Origin: Candidatus Saccharimonadota bacterium
Lineage (GTDB): Bacteria; Patescibacteriota; Saccharimonadia; Saccharimonadales; Saccharimonadaceae
DNA length: 43,877 nt
Assembly (NCBI GenBank): GCA_017460225.1
Contig: JAFUBM010000009.1
Span: 1 to 43,877, forward strand
Direction: 5' to 3'
A program made the translations under genes and the position numbers. Of this stretch, positions 1 to 4,961 are shown one piece after another; positions within the stretch are counted from its first letter, which is position 1; the number at the start of each line of letters is the position of its first letter. The notes beneath the pieces are model-generated. The model saw only the letters and a program-made list of their open reading frames with translations. It made no database searches and was not told the DNA's origin.

Positions 1-246
<246 letters not shown>

Positions 247-404
247 TGAGAAGGAATGATGCGCACGAAGGCGAAAGCCCGCGTGTAGCTAGGTCGGTCG
301 TAATTGTGTATGGTAAGCTTAGTACACAATATTGTCCTTTGGGACACGACTTGAAGCTTAACGACGAATTGAGATGAAAATTGCACAACTAAGTTGTTAA
401 TGAG

Positions 405-429
405 AAATTGCCCGGACGGGCAATTTTTT
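405..429 (+). terminator. Terminator of the 16S transcript
   Basis: A perfect 9-bp stem (AAATTGCCC with GGGCAATTT, loop GGAC) is followed by a T run. It ends the 16S transcript about 160 nt after the mature 3' end, so no 23S can be co-transcribed. The stem also contains the -35 hexamer of the next promoter. Confidence 0.9.
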
Positions 430-436
430 GTATAAT
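408..436 (+). promoter_or_regulatory. Promoter of trmH-family gene (leaderless)
   Basis: TTGCCC (408-413), a 17-nt spacer and TATAAT (431-436). The -35 lies inside the 16S terminator stem. Only 6 nt separate the -10 from the ATG at 443, so transcription should start on the A of the start codon. Confidence 0.7.
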
Positions 437-442
437 CATTTT

Positions 443-976
443 ATGAACGAAGATACAAGGAATTTGGTGGATGAGTACAAAGGCATGACAAATGAACAAG
501 TTTTTGATGCGTTGAGTAAAAAAAGAAATGAGCTTGAAATAGCAATTGAGAATGTGAGTCATGATTTTAACGTGGGGACGATTGTGCGGAGCGCAAATAG
601 TTTTAACGCGCGGACGGTGCATATAATAGGGAAGAAGAAATATAATCGTAGAGGAGCGATGTGCACAGATAAGTATCTGGAGATAAAATATTGGGATGAG
701 TGGAAAGATTTTATACAGGACCAGAAGGAACGCGGACGGGAAGTGGTGGCGATTGAGAACAACACGCCGCGCGCGGCGGGGCTAGGCGATAAAAAGTTTG
801 CACAGAAAACGACGCTGGTGTTTGGGAGCGAGGGGGAGGGGATTACGGCGGAGCTGTTAGCGGTGGCGGATGATGTGCGATATATAGAAAGCTTTGGGTC
901 GACGAGGAGTGTTAATGTGGGTGTGGCGGCAGGGATAGCGATGTATGAGTGGGTAAGACAAAGAGTGCTTGACTAG
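443..976 (+). CDS. TrmH/SpoU-family RNA 2'-O-methyltransferase
   Basis: A 177-aa SpoU-type (SPOUT, knotted) methyltransferase, expected to methylate ribose 2'-OH of tRNA or rRNA using S-adenosylmethionine. The three family motifs are visible: NVSHDFNVGTIVRSANSF near the N-terminus, LVFGSEGEGI in the middle, and SFGSTRSVNVGVAAGIAMYE at the C-terminus. It lacks the extra N-terminal substrate domain of RlmB, so it is a minimal catalytic domain. I start it at ATG 443: the in-frame TTG at 428 lies inside the terminator/-10 region and cannot be transcribed. Its position between 16S and the two tRNA genes suggests an RNA-maturation role, but the exact target is unknown. Confidence 0.9.
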   Translation: MNEDTRNLVDEYKGMTNEQVFDALSKKRNELEIAIENVSHDFNVGTIVRSANSFNARTVHIIGKKKYNRRGAMCTDKYLEIKYWDEWKDFIQDQKERGREVVAIENNTPRAAGLGDKKFAQKTTLVFGSEGEGITAELLAVADDVRYIESFGSTRSVNVGVAAGIAMYEWVRQRVLD

Positions 977-979
977 GGG

Positions 980-1008
980 TTGCATTTTTGGGAATAATCG
1001 GGTAAAAT
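980..1008 (+). promoter_or_regulatory. Promoter of tRNA-Ala/tRNA-Ile
   Basis: TTGCAT (980-985), 17-nt spacer, TAAAAT (1003-1008). Predicted start near 1015, three bases before mature tRNA-Ala. It begins four bases after the trmH stop codon. Confidence 0.75.
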
Positions 1009-1017
1009 ATTCTGTAC

Positions 1018-1094
1018 GGGGTAATAGCTCAGTTGTTTAGAGCGCCGCCTTTGCAAGGCGGAGGTCCAGGGTTAGAGTCCCTGTTACTCCACCA
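1018..1094 (+). tRNA. tRNA-Ala (anticodon TGC)
   Basis: A 77-nt cloverleaf with acceptor stem GGGGTAA/TTACTCC. It carries the G3:U70 wobble pair that alanyl-tRNA synthetase recognises. The anticodon loop TTTGCAA gives TGC. Discriminator A and CCA are encoded. In many bacteria this gene sits in the 16S-23S spacer; here it has its own promoter about 770 nt downstream of 16S. Confidence 0.97.
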
Positions 1095-1103
1095 AGAAAG
1101 TGA

Positions 1104-1180
1104 GGGGATATAGCTCAGCTGGTTAGAGCGCGTCACTGATAATGACGAGGTCTGTGGTTCAAGTCCACATATCCCCACCA
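1104..1180 (+). tRNA. tRNA-Ile (anticodon GAT)
   Basis: A 77-nt cloverleaf with acceptor stem GGGGATA/TATCCCC, anticodon GAT at 1138-1140, discriminator A and encoded CCA. It lies 9 nt after tRNA-Ala and is probably co-transcribed with it. It is charged by the IleRS encoded at 21345-24233. Confidence 0.97.
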
Positions 1181-1185
1181 ATAAT

Positions 1186-1210
1186 AAAAGCCGATGTCTC
1201 GGCCTTTTTT
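1186..1210 (+). terminator. Terminator after tRNA-Ile
   Basis: GCCGA/TCGGC stem with loop TGTC, followed by TTTTTT at 1205-1210. It closes the tRNA-Ala/tRNA-Ile unit, confirming that no 23S rRNA follows. Confidence 0.8.
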
Positions 1211-1230
1211 AGTTGTTTACTATTTGTGGG

Positions 1231-1303
1231 ACAAGAAAGGAGCTGGGTGGGCCAGCTCCAAAGGTCATATTTGAGTAACCTCGCAGTTGTGATTACTCAA
1301 ACT
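1231..1303 (-). ncRNA. Candidate small RNA, two hairpins (about 73 nt)
   Basis: A complete transcription unit on the minus strand with no convincing ORF. A TTGACT-17-TATAAT promoter (1338 to 1310) predicts a start near 1303. The RNA then folds at once into a perfect 9-bp hairpin (1301-1293 with 1278-1270) with a 14-nt loop containing GCGAGG. A short linker leads to an 8-bp GC-rich hairpin (1259-1252 with 1246-1239) and a U-rich tail, a typical intrinsic terminator. I recognise no Rfam family. The G-rich loop could pair with mRNA or with CCTCC-like sequence, but that is speculation. The region 1211-1417 holds no other gene that I can see. Confidence 0.55.
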
Positions 1304-1309
1304 ATATCT

Positions 1310-1338
1310 ATTATATATCATAAGCTGAATAAAGTCAA
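1310..1338 (-). promoter_or_regulatory. Promoter of the minus-strand small RNA
   Basis: On the minus strand: TTGACT (1338-1333), exactly 17 nt, TATAAT (1315-1310). This is among the best consensus matches in the window, and no coding gene lies downstream in that direction. Confidence 0.65.
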
Positions 1339-1417
1339 GACTGAGGAGGGGTGGGGATTTTCCACAATGGGGAAAAGTAGGCATTATAGTTATGCAATAA
1401 AATCTTAAAATTGTCTA

Positions 1418-1446
1418 TTGACAAAACGGAAGCGCTATGGTAAAAT
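1418..1446 (+). promoter_or_regulatory. Promoter of the KGG-protein gene
   Basis: TTGACA (1418-1423), 17 nt, TAAAAT (1441-1446) with an extended TGG just before it. Predicted start near 1453, leaving a leader of about 64 nt with an AGGAGAG ribosome-binding site before ATG 1517. This is a strong sigma70-type promoter. Confidence 0.8.
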
Positions 1447-1516
1447 AAGCATAATCATCCGAAACAGGGTGGGTTTGTTAATATATATAAAATGGTGGGC
1501 AGAAGGAGAGATCCAG

Positions 1517-1720
1517 ATGGCTGGAACGAAAGCTGGCGGTCTTAAAGCTGCCGCAACTAATAAAGCTAAATATGGCAAAGAGTTCTACGCGATGATTGGC
1601 CGCAAAGGTGGCCAAAATGGTCACACTGGTGGGTTTGCCGCTAACCCGGCGCTTGCAAAAATTGCCGGTGCTAAAGGCGGACGTATCTCCCGCCGTGGCC
1701 CTGCCACAAAGGCTGCGTAA
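1517..1720 (+). CDS. KGG-motif stress-type small protein
   Basis: A 67-aa basic, glycine-rich protein with repeated glycine motifs (RKGGQNG, HTGGF, AKGGR). These resemble the KGG repeats of the GsiB/con-10 general stress (hydrophilin-like) family, which are unfolded proteins linked to desiccation or starvation. The exact role here is unknown. The start is ATG 1517 because AGGAGAG lies 7 nt upstream; the longer reading frame from 1418 begins inside the -35 box. It is monocistronic, with a strong promoter and a strong terminator, which suggests high expression. Confidence 0.8.
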   Translation: MAGTKAGGLKAAATNKAKYGKEFYAMIGRKGGQNGHTGGFAANPALAKIAGAKGGRISRRGPATKAA

Positions 1721-1728
1721 AACCCAAC

Positions 1729-1752
1729 AAAGTCCCTTTGCGGGACTTTTTT
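1729..1752 (+). terminator. Terminator after the KGG gene
   Basis: AAAGTCCC pairs with GGGACTTT (1729-1736 with 1742-1749), loop TTTGC, T run to 1752. The next -10 box starts only 8 nt later. Confidence 0.88.
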
Positions 1753-1759
1753 GATGATG

Positions 1760-1765
1760 TATAAT
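1760..1765 (+). promoter_or_regulatory. -10 box of the mazG-like gene
   Basis: TATAAT, predicted start near 1772. The short leader contains AAAGGAGG just before ATG 1786, so this gene uses a Shine-Dalgarno site. A -35 at the right spacing would fall in the terminator loop and is weak. Confidence 0.55.
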
Positions 1766-1785
1766 CATAAGAAGAAAGGAGGAAA

Positions 1786-2121
1786 ATGAACGAGTATCAA
1801 GAGGCTTGTCGGCAATACGACTTGTTTCGGCAGACGGAGGACTATAAAAGTCCAGCGTTTTTAGAGAAAGTCTTGGGACTCGTGGGTGAAGCCGGGGAGA
1901 CGGCTGACAAAATTAAAAAGGTGATTCGAGACAAAGATGGGATTATTTCTGAGACAGACCGGAAAGAAATCGCCAAGGAACTAGGCGATACGCTCTGGTA
2001 TGTGGCGACGATTGCGCGGTATATCAAAATGCCGCTAGCGGAGGTTGCGGAGATGAACCTAGAGAAGCTCGAAAGCCGCAAACAAAGAAACTTATTAAGC
2101 GGGGAAGGAGATAATAGATAA
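1786..2121 (+). CDS. MazG-like nucleotide pyrophosphohydrolase
   Basis: A 111-aa all-helical protein of the MazG/dUTPase-like superfamily, which hydrolyses (d)NTPs or related nucleotides to monophosphates. The metal-binding signature is visible as GLVGEAGETADKIKK (about 31-45) and later KELGDTLWY (about 64-72), matching the EExxE and ExxD motifs. Its length fits single-domain MazG proteins such as those typed MazG-like or RS21-C6. The start has a near-perfect AAAGGAGG site. It probably cleans the nucleotide pool; the substrate cannot be read from sequence. It ends 74 nt before the convergent metallopeptidase gene with no clear terminator. Confidence 0.85.
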   Translation: MNEYQEACRQYDLFRQTEDYKSPAFLEKVLGLVGEAGETADKIKKVIRDKDGIISETDRKEIAKELGDTLWYVATIARYIKMPLAEVAEMNLEKLESRKQRNLLSGEGDNR

Positions 2122-2194
2122 TGTTTGGATTGTCTTTTTTGAGATTGAAGATTTTTGTATTGCCGAGAATGGGCGGGCAACGGATTTATTGGAC

Positions 2195-2686
2195 TTAAGG
2201 ACGAGGATAGGTCTTTTGGCAAAAGGGGCAGTAAAGGCTCTCTGAGTTGACTTCGAGGCAAGATAGGCCACAAGTCTTACAGAGGGTCTTTTTGTGCAGC
2301 CAGTCACGATAGGTGTTTAGCTCGGCTTCGGCGAGGGAATCTAGGAAAGGAACTTTGTAGTCTGAGCAGAGCTGGCGAGTTTTCTCCCAGGCGTCGCGCT
2401 CAAGAGTAAGGCGCTCAAGCGAAGTGTCGTAAGAGAAATGCTTGAGGAGGGCGTGGGCGAGCTCATGAAGGAGGAGGAAACGAAAATTGTCGTTGTCTTC
2501 TAGATAAAAAATCGTGCGTTTGGGACGGAAGAGGAACTTGCGCCCGGGCTTAAAGAAAAAGTCTGGGTAGGCGGATTTTAGCGAGTCGAGAAAAGCGAGG
2601 TTGCGGGCGTTGAGGGGAGAGGAAGGCTCTGGCGAGGCGGGAGGGTTCTCGCGGACGTTGTCGGAGAAGATGGAGACAGGAGCCAC
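2195..2686 (-). CDS. HExxH metallopeptidase with zinc ribbon (ImmA/IrrE- or SprT-like)
   Basis: A 163-aa protein with HELAH at 74-78 and a downstream glutamate in LERDAWE (about 96), the arrangement of small gluzincin-like peptidases such as ImmA/IrrE. The C-terminus has two Cys pairs (CKTC at 136-139 and CPFC at 153-156) forming a likely zinc ribbon, as in SprT-like proteins. The start is GTG, 5 nt after the stop of the ROK kinase gene, with which it is co-transcribed. The substrate is unknown; family members cut repressors or clear DNA-protein crosslinks. The Ser/Pro-rich N-terminal stretch may reflect strand composition bias. Confidence 0.7.
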   Translation of the reverse strand: MAPVSIFSDNVRENPPASPEPSSPLNARNLAFLDSLKSAYPDFFFKPGRKFLFRPKRTIFYLEDNDNFRFLLLHELAHALLKHFSYDTSLERLTLERDAWEKTRQLCSDYKVPFLDSLAEAELNTYRDWLHKKTLCKTCGLSCLEVNSESLYCPFCQKTYPRP

Positions 2687-2691
2687 GAGAC

Positions 2692-3513
2692 CTACTTCCG
2701 GTAGTTTTGTTTGGAGTAGAGATAGGCGCCGTAGATGACGGACTCGTTGGGTTTTTTGGCGCGCTTGATCTTAGGGAGGGTCTTGATGGACTGGCGCAGA
2801 GACTTCAGGAGAGGTTTCTTGAGCTTTTTGAGGATGAAGCCGAGCGGTCCGCCGATGATAAGAGTCTCTGGCTCTTCTTGTTCTAAGATGTCGAGGAGAC
2901 CGAGAGAGAGACGTGCGATGAGGTCTTGGGTGGTCTCGGTGTCTAATTTGAGGTCTTTGAGGGAAGAATGATAATTCTCGGAGAGGGTTTTAGCGGAAGC
3001 GATGTCCTCCCACTCGAGACGATTGTCGTTGTACTCATATTTGACGTGGCCAGGCTCAAAAGCGTCGGAGGAGGGATTAAGCTGGCCGTTCTCGGCGATG
3101 CCGCCGCCGATGCCGGTGGAGAAAGTGAGGTAGACGGACTTGCCGTGTTTGCGGCCGAAGCGAGTGGACTCGTAGAGAGTAGCTAAATTAGCATCGTTGG
3201 CGAAGAAAACTTTGCCGCTGAATAAAGTTTTTATAGGGGTGAGGAGGTCGATATTGCGCCATTCGAGATTGCCGAACTTAAATGAATAAGAATCTTGTTC
3301 GATTTTGACGACGCCGGGAATGGCGACGGTAGTGGCGAGAATTTTGCTGCGGAGGTTTGTTGGGACGAAGCCCGCGAGATTCTGAGAAAGATCTTTGAGG
3401 AACTGGGTGGCGGAAGGGGAAGTGTCAAACTTGAAACGACGAAGGCAGCGGCCGTGATAAGAGAAAAGCGCAAGAAGGGTTTTAGTACCTCCAATATCGA
3501 TAGATAAAAACAT
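2692..3513 (-). CDS. ROK-family sugar kinase-like protein
   Basis: A 273-aa actin-fold ATPase of the ROK family (sugar kinases and related regulators). It has the phosphate-1 loop DIGGTKT (6-12), the catalytic-base segment NDAN and the second phosphate loop STGIGGG. There is no N-terminal HTH, so it is a kinase type rather than a repressor. The usual ROK zinc-binding cysteine cluster after the EPGH motif is absent; here the residues are EPGHVKYEYN. The sugar substrate is not predictable. It is first in a two-gene minus-strand unit and is predicted to be leaderless. Confidence 0.85.
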   Translation of the reverse strand: MFLSIDIGGTKTLLALFSYHGRCLRRFKFDTSPSATQFLKDLSQNLAGFVPTNLRSKILATTVAIPGVVKIEQDSYSFKFGNLEWRNIDLLTPIKTLFSGKVFFANDANLATLYESTRFGRKHGKSVYLTFSTGIGGGIAENGQLNPSSDAFEPGHVKYEYNDNRLEWEDIASAKTLSENYHSSLKDLKLDTETTQDLIARLSLGLLDILEQEEPETLIIGGPLGFILKKLKKPLLKSLRQSIKTLPKIKRAKKPNESVIYGAYLYSKQNYRK

Positions 3514-3519
3514 ATATAT

Positions 3520-3525
3520 ATTATA
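3520..3525 (-). promoter_or_regulatory. -10 box of ROK gene (leaderless)
   Basis: Minus-strand TATAAT (3525-3520) with a 6-nt spacer to the ATG at 3513, so the predicted first transcribed base is the A of ATG. No Shine-Dalgarno sequence is present. Confidence 0.65.
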
Positions 3526-3550
3526 GCGCTTTTTGGCGGAAGGGGAAACC

Positions 3551-3579
3551 TTTACTTTTTAGAGGGAGATTGATATAAT
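3551..3579 (+). promoter_or_regulatory. Promoter of rpsA
   Basis: TTTACT (3551-3556), 17 nt, TGA-TATAAT (extended -10, 3571-3579). Predicted start near 3586, giving a 75-nt leader. Confidence 0.8.
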
Positions 3580-3585
3580 AAGAAG

Positions 3586-3660
3586 ATATTTGGGCTCGTT
3601 CAAGAGGTTTTAGCTAGAGGTGAAGCCTGCTGAACGGGTCCGAAGGAAGGAAAATAACTA
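3586..3660 (+). promoter_or_regulatory. Structured 5' leader of rpsA
   Basis: Nearly the whole leader folds into one hairpin. The lower stem pairs 3592-3602 with 3631-3641 (11 bp, including two G-U pairs). After a small internal loop, an upper stem pairs 3605-3611 with 3622-3628 (7 bp), closed by a 10-nt loop. The purine-rich ribosome-binding site GAAGGAAGG (3642-3650) begins at the base of the hairpin. This is the kind of structure expected of an autoregulatory ribosomal-protein leader, but I do not recognise a described family. Confidence 0.6.
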
Positions 3661-4728
3661 ATGGCTAATGCCAAAAAAGTAAGTTTTGACGAGCTTTTGA
3701 CGGAAAATGCAGAGCTTGTTAAGAAAACTGCCGTGGGCGATACTGTAAAAGGAATTGTAACCTCGGTAAAGAAACACGAGATTTTGATTGATCTCGGGAT
3801 GCAAGGAACGGGGCTAGTCTCGCGAAAAGAAGCTAGCTTTGCACGTAATCTCAACATCGGCGACGAAGTAACGGCTTCGGTAGTGGATGCGGAGATGCCG
3901 GACGGAACGGTACTGCTTTCCCTGCGTAAAGCAGTGAAAGACAAGGGCTGGGATGAAATCCAGGCGAAGTTTGATAACGCCGAAATCGTGGAGATTCAGC
4001 CGTTTGATGCGAACAGAGGCGGGTTGCTCGTAGAATACGAGGGAATCCGGGGATTCTTACCGGTGTCGCAGCTCTCGGCGGAGCATTATCCGCGTGTAGG
4101 GTCGGCCGATAAGGATGAAATCTTGCAGAGATTGAACTCGCTCGTCGGGAAGACGATCCGGGTACGCATCTTGGATGCGAACAAGAAAGAAAATAAGCTA
4201 ATCTTCTCTGAGAAAGAAGCCATTAAGGATGGGCTGGCCGCACGGTTTGCAGAGCTCAAGGTGGGCGATGTGGTAAAGGGTGTAGTGACCGGAGTCGTAG
4301 ACTTTGGCGTCTTTGTCAACGTAGACGGAATCGAGGGGCTGATCCATATTTCTGAGATTTCTTGGGAACGTGTGAATAATCCGGCAGATTACGTGAAGGT
4401 AGGCGAGACGGTAGAAGCAAAGATTATCGCGATCGATAAAGAACGCCTGAGCCTTTCCATGAAGCAATTGGTCGAAGACCCGTGGCTATCGGAAGTTGAG
4501 GGACTGAAAAAAGGCTCGAAAGTTGAGGGAACTGTAACGCGGATTACACCGTTTGGCGCGTTTGTGCAGATTTCTCCGGCAGTCGAAGCGTTGGTCCATG
4601 TCTCTGAGCTAGGCGAAGGCAGTGATGTCGACCCGGAAAAGGTCTTTACGCTCAACGAGCGCAAGAACTTTAAGGTGCTCGATATCGACAAAGAGGGAAG
4701 AAAGATTTCTCTCTCTATTGCACGCTAA
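3661..4728 (+). CDS. rpsA: Ribosomal protein bS1 (four S1 domains)
   Basis: A 355-aa protein made of four S1 (OB-fold) RNA-binding repeats. They begin near VGDTVKGIVTSV (about 25), the EIVEIQPFD segment (about 110), VGDVVKGVVTGVVDFGVFV (about 201) and GSKVEGTVTRITPFGAFV (about 281). The third and fourth are the most canonical, with VDFGVFV and TPFGAFV. S1 helps the 30S subunit bind and unfold mRNA. Proteobacterial S1 has six repeats; four is normal for compact lineages. It has its own promoter, leader hairpin and terminator, so it is monocistronic. Confidence 0.92.
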   Translation: MANAKKVSFDELLTENAELVKKTAVGDTVKGIVTSVKKHEILIDLGMQGTGLVSRKEASFARNLNIGDEVTASVVDAEMPDGTVLLSLRKAVKDKGWDEIQAKFDNAEIVEIQPFDANRGGLLVEYEGIRGFLPVSQLSAEHYPRVGSADKDEILQRLNSLVGKTIRVRILDANKKENKLIFSEKEAIKDGLAARFAELKVGDVVKGVVTGVVDFGVFVNVDGIEGLIHISEISWERVNNPADYVKVGETVEAKIIAIDKERLSLSMKQLVEDPWLSEVEGLKKGSKVEGTVTRITPFGAFVQISPAVEALVHVSELGEGSDVDPEKVFTLNERKNFKVLDIDKEGRKISLSIAR

Positions 4729-4740
4729 GAGGCGTAAGCT

Positions 4741-4770
4741 AAAAAGCCCCCTTGAAATGGGGGCTTTTTT
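4741..4770 (+). terminator. Terminator of rpsA
   Basis: AAAAAGCCCCC pairs with GGGGGCTTTTTT around loop TTGAAAT (4752-4758), followed by T6. It is very strong. The loop carries the -35 hexamer for the next gene. Confidence 0.95.
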
Positions 4771-4780
4771 GATATATAAT
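4752..4780 (+). promoter_or_regulatory. Promoter of tRNA-Asn
   Basis: TTGAAA (4752-4757) inside the loop of the rpsA terminator, then 17 nt, then TATAAT (4775-4780). Predicted start near 4787, four bases before the tRNA. Confidence 0.75.
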
Positions 4781-4790
4781 GGAAGAACCT

Positions 4791-4865
4791 TCCCGGGTAG
4801 CTCAATGGTGGAGCAAGAAGCTGTTAACTTCGAGGTTGCTGGTTCGAGCCCAGTCCCGGGAGCCA
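4791..4865 (+). tRNA. tRNA-Asn (anticodon GTT)
   Basis: A 75-nt cloverleaf with acceptor stem TCCCGGG/CCCGGGA, anticodon GTT at 4823-4825, T-arm GGTTCGAGCC, discriminator G and encoded CCA. Confidence 0.97.
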
Positions 4866-4875
4866 TCTAAGTTAG

Positions 4876-4899
4876 AAGGCGCCGTTTTGGCGTTTTTTT
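4876..4899 (+). terminator. Terminator of tRNA-Asn
   Basis: CGCC/GGCG core extended by G-U and A-U pairs (4876-4883 with 4889-4896), loop GTTTT, T run 4893-4899. It is weaker than its neighbours. Confidence 0.65.
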
Positions 4900-4916
4900 G
4901 TTGAATGAATTTTTTG

Positions 4917-4925
4917 TGATATAAT
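4917..4925 (+). promoter_or_regulatory. Extended -10 of nuclease-RecQ gene
   Basis: TGA-TATAAT with predicted start near 4932. The 30-nt leader holds GTGAGG before ATG 4962. A TTGTTG -35-like hexamer at 4898-4903 overlaps the preceding terminator tail. Confidence 0.65.
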
Positions 4926-4961
4926 AAACACAAGTAGATTAAAAACTTAAGTGAGGTAAAA

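Noticed and set aside
3636-3655. GGTCCGAAGGAAGG resembling the SRP RNA apical loop
   Set aside because: The SRP consensus GGTCCGGAAGGAAGCAGC is not matched, and the sequence is explained as the base of the rpsA leader hairpin plus its ribosome-binding site.
4609-4870. Short frames on both strands across tRNA-Asn
   Set aside because: The minus-strand peptide begins with the well-known spurious tRNA translation pattern (GTGLEPAT); the DNA is tRNA-Asn.
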